A stretch of 17,916 bases of DNA. Source: Syntrophaceae bacterium UBA4810. Its GTDB lineage: Bacteria > Desulfobacterota > Syntrophia > Syntrophales > Smithellaceae. The notes beneath the pieces are model-generated. The model did not search any database. It saw only the letters and a program-made list of their open reading frames with translations, and was not told where the DNA came from. Positions 1-6,311 of the stretch are shown in pieces. Made by a program: the position numbers and the translations under genes. The DNA lies in contig DHGA01000050.1 in assembly GCA_002402545.1 (NCBI GenBank), positions 1 through 17,916 on the forward strand, in the 5' to 3' direction. Position 1 is the first letter of the stretch, and each line of letters begins with the position of its first letter.

Positions 1-114
1 CCCATAAATATTATCTGCCATTATTAGGATAAAGTGCATAAAAAAGATGACGGAAAATTACATAGAAAAGCTAAGGTGTCAATATTTTTTAAAACTAATA
101 ATTATTGGAGCGGG

Positions 115-882
115 CTATTTTAAAGCCTGCAGATAGACACTGGCTTTTTGGCCGAACGCGGATTGCGGAGCCAAATCAACAACCGCCTGAAAAGCTTTTC
201 GGGCATTGGTTTTGTCGTTTATTTTCAGATAGCTTTCGCCCAATAAAAAGTGGGAGTCAACAAAATTGGGGTTAAGTTCAACGGCTTTTCTAAAATGGCT
301 TATAGCGGTTGGAAAGTCGTGCTGGTCAAAATAAATAAGCCCCATGTTTTTTTCAACCTGCGGACGTAACCTTTTAAAGTTATCTACACGGACAGTGTCC
401 TGATATTTGTTTAAAGCTGTTTTGTAATCTTTCTTTTTATAATAAGCCCAAGCCATATTGTAAAGGACCATCTCAGGTGTATTGTACAAAGGATTGCTTA
501 GGGCTTTTTCAAATTCCTCGATAGCTTTATCCCAAAGCCCACGGTCTGAATATAATGTGCCAAGGTAATTATGTGCCTCGGAATAATTTTTATCCAGAGA
601 AATTGCTTTTTGCAGTTCTTCCATGGCCTTATCATTCATATTTTTGCCATGGTAAGACATGGCCAAATAATAATAAATTTTGGGATTGCGGGAATTATAT
701 TTTTCCGCTTCCAGTAATTCTTTTAACGCATTGGTGTAAAGTCCAGATTGAATATAGGCTATGCCTTTGTTCAAAAAAATTTCCGCTTGCTCCTCGTGCC
801 AGGGGGTATAAGTGCACGCGGAACAAATAAATATTACTAAGTAAATAAGAAAAAATGATGTTTTATTTATGATTGGTTTCAT
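115..882 (-). CDS. TPR-repeat probable lipoprotein, PilW/PilF-like type IV pilus assembly factor
   Basis: The protein has about 255 residues from the ATG at 882, and a GTG five codons upstream (897) is also possible. I prefer the ATG because a basic N-terminus followed by a hydrophobic segment gives a normal signal peptide. The segment ends in CSA-C (Cys23), a lipoprotein-like site, although Cys at -3 is unusual. The rest is six consecutive tetratricopeptide repeats of about 34 residues, recognisable by pairs such as YYYLAMSY...DKAMEELQKAI and HNYLGTLY...DKAIEEFEKAL. In the family, PilW/PilF lipoproteins use six TPRs to bring the PilQ secretin to the outer membrane and help it multimerise. 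That role is inferred here from the fold and from lying directly after pilQ. A hairpin separates it from pilQ, so it may be expressed at a different level. A generic TPR scaffold remains possible. Confidence 0.72.
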   Translation of the reverse strand: MKPIINKTSFFLIYLVIFICSACTYTPWHEEQAEIFLNKGIAYIQSGLYTNALKELLEAEKYNSRNPKIYYYLAMSYHGKNMNDKAMEELQKAISLDKNYSEAHNYLGTLYSDRGLWDKAIEEFEKALSNPLYNTPEMVLYNMAWAYYKKKDYKTALNKYQDTVRVDNFKRLRPQVEKNMGLIYFDQHDFPTAISHFRKAVELNPNFVDSHFLLGESYLKINDKTNARKAFQAVVDLAPQSAFGQKASVYLQALK

Positions 883-931
883 TTTGTTAAGAACCACTCT
901 TTGATGAAAACTTAATGGTCTGAATATATAA

Positions 932-956
932 GCGCCGGCTATATTTAAACCGGCGC
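932..956 (-). terminator. Hairpin between pilQ and the TPR gene, possible weak terminator
   Basis: GCGCCGG (932-938) and CCGGCGC (950-956) form a perfect 7-bp GC stem with an 11-nt loop. On the transcribed minus strand the stem is followed by TTATATATT, which is U-rich but interrupted. It begins 11 nt after the pilQ stop codon. This fits an attenuating terminator or an mRNA-stabilising end of the pilMNOPQ transcript. Termination efficiency cannot be judged by eye. Confidence 0.5.
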
Positions 957-966
957 CTTGTTAATT

Positions 967-2649
967 TCAATTTATTCTATTGTATTCGTTCTGGGCAATA
1001 CTGTCACCATCGACTATCCTGGGTGTCACAAAAATCAATAACTGTCGCTTAGTACTGCTTTTTATCTCGGTTTTAAATAAATAACCCAAAATAGGGATTT
1101 TCTGAAGCCATGGTAAACCTGAGTCGCTCTTATCATCTTGATCTACGGAAACTCCACCGATAACAATTGTATCGCTGTCATTGACCAGAAGCTGCGATTT
1201 AACTTCATTTTTGTTGATGGGAGGATTTTCGTTGCGAGTATTAGTTCTTGACCATTCAGGATAATCATTGGAAGCGATAATATCCATGGTAATTTTACCC
1301 TCTTCTGTTATTCTTGGTGTTACCTCCAATTTGAGGAGTGCCTCTTTAAACTCAACTTTTGCTCTACCATTATCATCATAGGTTATATAGGGAACTTCCT
1401 GGCCTTGCTTAATGGAAGCCTTCATGCCTTCCATGGTAACAATTTTCGGCGATGAAATTATTTTCCCCGTGCCATTTTCTTCCAGTGCGCTGAGCTGTGC
1501 GTCGATAACCGCATTCAATCCTCCATAGACAAGGCCAATGGCAGGACCTGTTAACAAAGGAGACACGTTTATTAATGGTGCTGCCGTGCCACCTGACCAA
1601 ACAGATCCTCCTCCTGAGCCAGTTCCGCCGCTAGAACCGAAAAATCTATCTTCAGAACCAGCACTGTAGTCCGCAAAACCAACACGCCACTCTATTCCTA
1701 GGGTTCTGGCAAAAGTTTCGGTTACCTCAACAATTTTTGCCTCAATCATGATTTGTTTCAATAAACCCTTTTCCGACAGGATTTTTTGATCAACCTCTCT
1801 TTGCTTTTCCCTGTCCGCGGCGTCTTTTCTGCTTTTGGCCATAGTTGTTACCGTGATAACATTATATTCTTGTCTTTTTGATAGGCTGTTTATGTCGAGT
1901 ATTGTATCTAATGCTTGTTCCCAGGGCACATTTTTCATGGACAGGGTTACTTTGCCTTTTACGTCGTCACCGGCAACGATATTTACATCGCCATATTCCG
2001 CCATGAGTCGTAAAACGCTCTTTATCTCCGCGTCCTGAAAATCAATAGATATTCTTGTCTGTGTATATTTGGCGGGGTCTTCTTTGATTATCGGTTTTGT
2101 TTTTTTCTCTTCAGCAACCGCGGTTGCAACGGGTTTTTTTGCTTCTGCCGCAGGAGCTGTTGCTGCTTTGACCGGCACAGCAGCGACAGGTGGCGCCGGT
2201 GTGACAGGCTTTCTTTCAGCCAGGCCGGCGACGTTAAAATCAATTAATATATTTTTGCCTTCTTGTTTTATCGAATAAGGAACCAATTCTCTGATATCAA
2301 TCATCAAATTTGTCCATTGCTTGCCATCAACGTTTTGCTGAGAAGGTGTTACTCTCAAGATGTTGTTTAATTGTCCTTCTCCCAGGCTGCGGCGTAAATT
2401 TTCAGCGGCAATCGTATCTTCCAGCTTTATCAGCAGACTCCCGTTGGTCTGGCCCTCCGCTTTGATTGCCGGTTGCTGTGAAACAACCAGGGATATTCTT
2501 TCTTTACCGGGCAGCTTTTCAAAAATAACGCTTTCCAGATTTTTTATAACAGCGTCGGCTGCCTGCGATGATGATTTAGCCATTGGTAAAGACAGCGCGA
2601 TGGCAATCATAATTATCACAGCAATTAATTTTGATGCATGTTTTTTCAT
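967..2649 (-). CDS. pilQ: Type IV pilus secretin PilQ
   Basis: PilQ forms the gated outer-membrane channel through which the type IV pilus fibre leaves the cell. The 560-residue protein has a signal peptide (about 1-31, cut near SSQA-AD), one AMIN domain (about 33-138, peptidoglycan binding in the family) and a Pro/Ala/Lys-rich linker (about 143-190). Next are a secretin/TonB short N-terminal domain (N0, about 198-268) and the secretin core (about 298-545). Core signatures are GTGKIISSPKIVT, VPYI, and the terminal block with GLPWLQKIPILGYLFK and LLIFVTPRIV. A Gly/Ser-rich insert lies at about 338-354. Only some 30 charged residues separate N0 from the core, so the usual N1 (NolW/KH-like) domain seems absent, which explains the modest length. 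It is the last gene of pilMNOPQ, starting 15 nt after pilP. Confidence 0.93.
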   Translation of the reverse strand: MKKHASKLIAVIIMIAIALSLPMAKSSSQAADAVIKNLESVIFEKLPGKERISLVVSQQPAIKAEGQTNGSLLIKLEDTIAAENLRRSLGEGQLNNILRVTPSQQNVDGKQWTNLMIDIRELVPYSIKQEGKNILIDFNVAGLAERKPVTPAPPVAAVPVKAATAPAAEAKKPVATAVAEEKKTKPIIKEDPAKYTQTRISIDFQDAEIKSVLRLMAEYGDVNIVAGDDVKGKVTLSMKNVPWEQALDTILDINSLSKRQEYNVITVTTMAKSRKDAADREKQREVDQKILSEKGLLKQIMIEAKIVEVTETFARTLGIEWRVGFADYSAGSEDRFFGSSGGTGSGGGSVWSGGTAAPLINVSPLLTGPAIGLVYGGLNAVIDAQLSALEENGTGKIISSPKIVTMEGMKASIKQGQEVPYITYDDNGRAKVEFKEALLKLEVTPRITEEGKITMDIIASNDYPEWSRTNTRNENPPINKNEVKSQLLVNDSDTIVIGGVSVDQDDKSDSGLPWLQKIPILGYLFKTEIKSSTKRQLLIFVTPRIVDGDSIAQNEYNRIN

Positions 2650-2664
2650 AGTTTTAACCTCATT

Positions 2665-3222
2665 TTAATCTTTGCGAAGCTTTAAAATTACTCTTTTTAC
2701 TTTATTGTCTTCACGTTCTTCCACGATAACGCGGTCAGCCATGATCTCTATAACTCTACCGCTTTTTGTTCCAATATGGGTTCCCTTAAATAAGGGGTAA
2801 AACTTTTTTGCTGAATCCTCGACGATGGCCACGCGGCGCGCCGGATCACCGGCAATTCCTACAACGCGGAAGTTCTCGGTGCCCACCCGCTGCAACGGAA
2901 AAATGGAAAAGTCTTGTTCCTTTTTTACATCTTTTTTAGGCGCTTCCTTTTTTTTGTCTATTTCTACAAAGGGGAGGAAAGGATCGGGTTTACCCGCCGG
3001 ATTGTACCTGTAAATGCCATCCGCCGTTTGCGCGATTGATGCCAGTTTCTGCTGTATCTGGGCTTGCGTTTCTTCAACTTTAGATTCAATAGAAGTGGCA
3101 GTCGCAGCAGTATCGGATGAAGTATTCTCTTCAGTTTTTTCAGCGTCCTGCGCGAAAGTGAAAAAAGCGGGCATCGCAAGAGTTACGAAAAAAATTAGTG
3201 TTATCCATTTTGCTTTTGTCAT
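2665..3222 (-). CDS. pilP: Type IV pilus inner-membrane/periplasmic protein PilP
   Basis: PilP links the PilN-PilO inner-membrane complex to the N domains of the PilQ secretin. I start it at the ATG at 3222, giving 185 residues, because this ATG overlaps the pilO stop as ATGA and is followed directly by a signal-peptide-like stretch (KAKWITLIFFVTLAMPAFFTFA-Q). An in-frame upstream extension to 3282 only reads through pilO. After an acidic, low-complexity coiled region (about 27-65) comes the family motif GIYRYNPAGKPDPFLPF (69-85) and a C-terminal beta-domain (about 105-180) with LQRVGTENFRVVGI. PilP proteins are usually lipoproteins, but there is no Cys near the signal-peptide end, so this one is predicted to be anchored differently or to be free in the periplasm. 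Confidence 0.9.
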   Translation of the reverse strand: MTKAKWITLIFFVTLAMPAFFTFAQDAEKTEENTSSDTAATATSIESKVEETQAQIQQKLASIAQTADGIYRYNPAGKPDPFLPFVEIDKKKEAPKKDVKKEQDFSIFPLQRVGTENFRVVGIAGDPARRVAIVEDSAKKFYPLFKGTHIGTKSGRVIEIMADRVIVEEREDNKVKRVILKLRKD

Positions 3223-3893
3223 TTGCTTTTTCCGTCCGTCTTCGCTTTTTTGTCTATAAACATGTATGTTTTGACCGTACATGTTGAGTTGATAAAATAT
3301 CCCCGTCCTTTTATCTCTTTTCGGTCACCCATGGTAATTTCGGAAACGTTGACAATGCGCGGCAGTTTGGCTATTTTTTCAAAAAAATGTAAAATATTCT
3401 GGTAATTGCCGACTACCGTAACTTTAACGGGAATTTCCTCATAAAACGGTTCGGGTGGTTTAGGGGCTTTTTTACCTTTCTGCGCGGGCGCGGGTTTATC
3501 AGGAATTGTTTCTCCCGTCATCGATTTGGGGACTGCTTTCAGTGGCTGAAACAACAAAAAATCGATGCTTGTTTCCTTACCCGAGGACGCCACAGAGTGA
3601 AAAAGGCCGGGGATTTCCCGCTGGTCGGGAAGTTTTTCCAGTGCTGTTTTATAGTTTTCTTTTAGAGCTTCAACCTCAGCTATATATTTATCAAGCTGAA
3701 GAGCAATCTTTTCCTTTTCCGAAATTTGCACGTTCAATTCGTTTATTTTGGTTTCAATAAAACTTTTTTTACTCCATAAATCACCGAATATTAAAAAATA
3801 ATAAGCCATAGCAATCAGGAAAATGATTACAAGAACACTTAAGGCTTTGGCCTGGGGAGGCATTTTTTTAATGTAATCTGCATCAATAGCCAT
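3219..3893 (-). CDS. pilO: Type IV pilus inner-membrane protein PilO
   Basis: PilO pairs with PilN in the inner membrane and supports PilP and pilus extension and retraction. The 224 residues show a short cytoplasmic N-terminus, one transmembrane helix (about 17-37) and a periplasmic coiled coil (about 41-90). A ferredoxin-like domain follows, ending with the family segment FYEEIPVKVTVVGNYQNILHFF... and LPRIVNVSEI. A Lys/Pro-rich insert at about 132-148 (KPAPAQKGKKAPKPPEP) interrupts the domain. The start codon lies one base after the pilN stop (TAA-T-ATG) and the stop overlaps pilP by ATGA, so translation is probably coupled on both sides. Confidence 0.92.
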   Translation of the reverse strand: MAIDADYIKKMPPQAKALSVLVIIFLIAMAYYFLIFGDLWSKKSFIETKINELNVQISEKEKIALQLDKYIAEVEALKENYKTALEKLPDQREIPGLFHSVASSGKETSIDFLLFQPLKAVPKSMTGETIPDKPAPAQKGKKAPKPPEPFYEEIPVKVTVVGNYQNILHFFEKIAKLPRIVNVSEITMGDRKEIKGRGYFINSTCTVKTYMFIDKKAKTDGKSK

Positions 3894-3894
3894 A

Positions 3895-4443
3895 TTAAAA
3901 TCCTTTTTTCATAACGCAGGAAAAGTTGAAATGCTGGAAGGTAATACCCGCAACTTCTGTTTTTTTCGATGATATTAAATCTACCGATTTTATCGGTTCA
4001 AAATTTTCGATTGTTTTCATGAAATTAGCCACGACAATATTATCTCTGCCGTTTCCTTCAATGGTAAAACGATCATCTTTCTGTGTAATTTTTGTAAGCC
4101 ATATATCTTTCGAGGGGACCAGCATAGCCAGGTCATCCAGCATCTTAACCGGCGCCAGGCGGTTTTCCTCCAGCGTCACAATAATATTCAGTTTTTGCTC
4201 CAGTTCCGCTTTATCGCGTTTATATCTTTCCAGGTCACCAATTTTTTTATCTAAAACAGCCAAAGTTGCCTCAGCATCTTTTTGCTGTGATTCCAAGCTA
4301 CTGATTTTTGAGCTAATCCACATATGTGCCATGACAAGAAAAAGAAAAAAGATGATCAAAGAGCCGACAGCCATAAATATTTGTCGGGACAGATTTTCTT
4401 TCTTTTCTTTTTCGCGATAAGGTAAAAGGTTAATTTTAATCAT
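3895..4443 (-). CDS. pilN: Type IV pilus inner-membrane protein PilN
   Basis: PilN is the bitopic inner-membrane partner of PilO, and its cytoplasmic tail docks onto PilM. The 182-residue protein begins with IKINLLPYRE, the conserved PilM-binding motif (INLLP at 4-8). This is followed by a transmembrane helix (about 22-43), a coiled coil (about 44-95) and a periplasmic ferredoxin-like PilN domain with LDDLAMLVPSKDIWLTKI. Length and layout are normal. Its ATG overlaps the pilM stop (ATGA), pointing to translational coupling and matched stoichiometry with PilM. Confidence 0.93.
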   Translation of the reverse strand: MIKINLLPYREKEKKENLSRQIFMAVGSLIIFFLFLVMAHMWISSKISSLESQQKDAEATLAVLDKKIGDLERYKRDKAELEQKLNIIVTLEENRLAPVKMLDDLAMLVPSKDIWLTKITQKDDRFTIEGNGRDNIVVANFMKTIENFEPIKSVDLISSKKTEVAGITFQHFNFSCVMKKGF

Positions 4444-5516
4444 TTGTCGCCCATTCTCCTTAAACCCAAGCCGATTGCCACGGCGGCAACTGGTTTAATG
4501 CTTTCCAGTTTTCTTGTGTCAATGTTTCTTTTGTTAAATCCGATTTTTAAGAGAGGGTTGATCAGTTCCGTGTCAACATTTAATCTTTGCGATAAATTCG
4601 CGGCCAACCCCGGTATTCTGGAAGATCCTCCGGAAATAAGCACTTTCTTAATATATTCACCGCCGAAAGTTGAACGAAAATAATCTATGGATCTTTCGAT
4701 TTCAGAACAAATTGGATCGGCGAAATCAAGAATACTGTTTTTTAAATCCATGTTGTCCTGATCGCTTCCCGGCAGCCCTTCAACTTTAAGGGTTTCGGCC
4801 TCATCAAATGATACGCCGTATCTTTCCTGCAGGCTCTCCGTTATAGCATTGCCGCCCATAGTAAAATCTCTGGTAAAAATGGACATGCCGCCCTTGATAA
4901 CGTTGATGTTGGTCAGATCCGCGCCGATGCGGACAATAACAGCAATATCGTTGTCATCATATTCGTAATTGGCCTCATACATTGTTTCCAGGGCAAAAGA
5001 ATCAACATCCATGATGGCGACATTGAGACCGGCCGCGGTTATCGCTGACAAGTAGGTATCCACAATATCTTTTTTGGCGGCTACAATGATGACATCCATT
5101 TGGTTGGGGTTATATTCATTATCGCCAAGAATCTGGAAATCGTAATTGACATCATCCATGTTATCAAAGGGCAGATACTTGCCTGCCTCATCCCGGATTA
5201 GTTCCCGTAATTCTGCTTCGTCCATTTGCGCGAAGGTAACTTTTTTAATAACAACGGAATTCCCTGACAAAGCGGTAACTATGCCTCTGCCGCGACAACC
5301 TGAATTCCAAAAAAGCTCTTTGATTTTTAGAGAAAGCGCGCGCGGATCATTTACTACACCTTCCGTGATAATGCCTTTAGGCAGGGGAAGCTGAAGAAAA
5401 CGGTTAAGAACGTAGCCGCTCGACGTGGTTAAAACCTCGGCAAGTTTTAAAGAAGCGGAGCCAATATCCAGACCGACAAGTTTTTTAGTTTTGGAAAATA
5501 AGTCAGTGTTTAACAT
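4440..5516 (-). CDS. pilM: Type IV pilus actin-like ATPase-fold protein PilM
   Basis: PilM is the cytoplasmic FtsA/actin-like protein of the pilus alignment complex; it binds the PilN tail and helps couple the motor to the membrane ring. The 358-residue protein shows the phosphate-1 loop VGLDIGSASLKLAEV (14-28), the family motif ITEGVVNDPRAL (50-61), a phosphate-2 region at 195-210 and the adenosine motif SGGSSRIPG (295-303). Phosphate-2 reads VRIGADLTNINVI, with Arg196 where this fold normally has Asp (DIG), so hydrolysis may be altered. The start is supported by AAGG 7 nt upstream of the ATG. It opens pilMNOPQ and lies 46 nt after the ftsB-like gene. Confidence 0.94.
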   Translation of the reverse strand: MLNTDLFSKTKKLVGLDIGSASLKLAEVLTTSSGYVLNRFLQLPLPKGIITEGVVNDPRALSLKIKELFWNSGCRGRGIVTALSGNSVVIKKVTFAQMDEAELRELIRDEAGKYLPFDNMDDVNYDFQILGDNEYNPNQMDVIIVAAKKDIVDTYLSAITAAGLNVAIMDVDSFALETMYEANYEYDDNDIAVIVRIGADLTNINVIKGGMSIFTRDFTMGGNAITESLQERYGVSFDEAETLKVEGLPGSDQDNMDLKNSILDFADPICSEIERSIDYFRSTFGGEYIKKVLISGGSSRIPGLAANLSQRLNVDTELINPLLKIGFNKRNIDTRKLESIKPVAAVAIGLGLRRMGDK

Positions 5517-5535
5517 TTAAATGCCTTACAGAACG

Positions 5536-5564
5536 AAAGTTAATTTAATTTATTAAAGTTAATT
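5536..5564. repeat. Direct repeat AAAGTTAATT upstream of pilM
   Basis: AAAGTTAATT occurs at 5536-5545 and again at 5555-5564, 19 bp apart start to start, which is close to two helical turns. The repeats fill the short gap between the ftsB-like gene and pilM, with the second touching the ftsB stop codon. The position, 20 to 48 bp upstream of pilM, suits an operator or promoter element. In an AT-rich gap a chance repeat is possible. Confidence 0.4.
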
Positions 5565-5829
5565 ACTTTGCCAACCGGTAAATAATATCTCCTTCTTTAA
5601 CCATTCCCAGTTCGCTGCGGGCTATGTATTCCAAGTAGCCCGTGTTATCGCGCAGCAGAGTAATTTTCCTTTTTAATTCGTTATTTTCGGCCGCGTTTTC
5701 ATTATTTTGCGCTTTCAATTCGGTTAGCTTCTTGCTCATCAAATAGCTGTCAACAAGTCCTCTATTGCCAAAAGTTATCAAAAGAGCCATGACCATTAAA
5801 AAAGCAATCAGATACCTGCCTATTTTCAC
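5563..5829 (-). CDS. ftsB: FtsB/DivIC-family septum formation initiator
   Basis: This 88-residue bitopic protein has the FtsB/DivIC layout: a short cytoplasmic end, one transmembrane helix (about 5-21), a leucine/asparagine-rich coiled coil (about 30-62) and the terminal signature YLEYIARSELGMVKEGDIIY. The family joins FtsL and FtsQ/DivIB in the divisome to license septal peptidoglycan synthesis. The start is GTG, chosen because GGGAGGA lies about 9 nt upstream and no other start fits. It follows the small XRE gene by 41 nt and precedes pilM by 46 nt, so it may share transcripts with both. The symbol is by family; DivIC would be equally valid. Confidence 0.85.
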   Translation of the reverse strand: MKIGRYLIAFLMVMALLITFGNRGLVDSYLMSKKLTELKAQNNENAAENNELKRKITLLRDNTGYLEYIARSELGMVKEGDIIYRLAK

Positions 5830-5870
5830 GTGTCAAATTCCTCCCGTCTTCAATGGGCAGAAATCTATCT

Positions 5871-6068
5871 TTAGGGAAAAACTTCCTCATACGGCTTTTG
5901 TAGCGCTTTAGCCACTTTCAGCTCTGAGTTTTTCCTTGTGGACAATCCCTTTTCCATTTTAGCGATCGTTTGAGGTGTCAGACCGGATTTTCTCGCCAGT
6001 TCAGCCATGCTCAGAGGAATTGTTTCCCTTATCTTTTTTACTCTATTTTTCTTGATATTGTCTACCAT
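5871..6068 (-). CDS. Small XRE/Cro-type helix-turn-helix DNA-binding protein
   Basis: The 65-residue protein is essentially one lambda-repressor-like domain. Helix 2-turn-helix 3 is SMAELARKSGLTPQTIAKMEKG (about 20-41), followed by a helix with LKVAKALQKPYEEVF, the usual family ending. There is no effector domain, so it resembles Cro or other minimal XRE repressors. The start has GAGGTGA 11 nt upstream. It heads a unit with the ftsB-like gene and sits below an AT-rich region with phased AATATT decamers, which would be natural sites for autoregulation. The target genes are not known from sequence. Nothing like a partner toxin is adjacent. Confidence 0.85.
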   Translation of the reverse strand: MVDNIKKNRVKKIRETIPLSMAELARKSGLTPQTIAKMEKGLSTRKNSELKVAKALQKPYEEVFP

Positions 6069-6122
6069 AGATTAAAGCTTCACCTCATTATGATTGCTAA
6101 AAAAACAATAATTTTTAATAAA

Positions 6123-6128
6123 TGTCAA
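6123..6128 (-). promoter_or_regulatory. Perfect -35 hexamer (TTGACA) upstream of the XRE-ftsB unit
   Basis: On the minus strand TTGACA occurs at 6128-6123, 54 bp upstream of the XRE start codon, in DNA that is otherwise almost all A/T. The positions where a -10 box would fall (17-18 nt further) read T-runs rather than a good TATAAT, so the promoter is only partly supported. It is followed upstream by phased AT decamers that could act as an UP element or operator. Confidence 0.35.
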
Positions 6129-6139
6129 GAAAAAAGTGT

Positions 6140-6179
6140 AATATTAATTAATATTCACCAATATTGAATAATATGATTA
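6140..6179. repeat. Four helically phased AT decamers (AATATT array)
   Basis: AATATT starts at 6140, 6150 and 6160, and AATATG at 6170, exactly one helical turn apart. The first two units form the perfect 16-bp palindrome AATATTAATTAATATT (6140-6155). The array lies 12 bp upstream of the TTGACA hexamer and about 72 bp upstream of the XRE start. Phased A/T tracts of this kind often bend DNA, serve as RNA polymerase UP elements, or are bound on one face by a small repressor. Which applies is inference. Confidence 0.6.
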
Positions 6180-6198
6180 ATAATTACATGCAATTACG

Positions 6199-6218
6199 AA
6201 TTTTAAAAAATTAAAATT
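6199..6218. repeat. All-AT inverted repeat downstream of the COG1900 gene
   Basis: AATTTTAA (6199-6206) and TTAAAATT (6211-6218) form an 8-bp inverted repeat with an AAAA loop, about 95 bp after the stop of the homocysteine-biosynthesis gene. An A/T-only stem is weak as an intrinsic terminator, so I list it as an inverted repeat. The rest of 6219-6311 is AT-rich with no further structure I can support. Confidence 0.35.
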
Positions 6219-6311
6219 ATTTTTATAAGAAAAGCGCAAAACAAAAAAAATTAACGAGAAATAAATTTTTCGGAATGTATTTTAAATAAGAATACGAAAA
6301 GCAAATGTACG

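Noticed and set aside
1..114. Possible gene or RNA at the left edge
   Set aside because: The stretch is AT-rich and has no long frame, tRNA shape or clear hairpin.
110..130. Hairpin at the end of the TPR gene as a terminator
   Set aside because: The 7-bp stem has an A-C mismatch on the transcribed strand, overlaps the stop codon and is not followed by a U-tract.
3223..3282. Upstream in-frame start for PilP at 3282
   Set aside because: It would overlap pilO by 64 bases and put a charged segment before the signal peptide. The ATGA overlap at 3222 is the better start.
5871..6068. XRE gene as the antitoxin of a toxin-antitoxin pair
   Set aside because: The neighbours are FtsB/DivIC and a metabolic gene. 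No HigB, RelE or HipA-like protein is present on either side.
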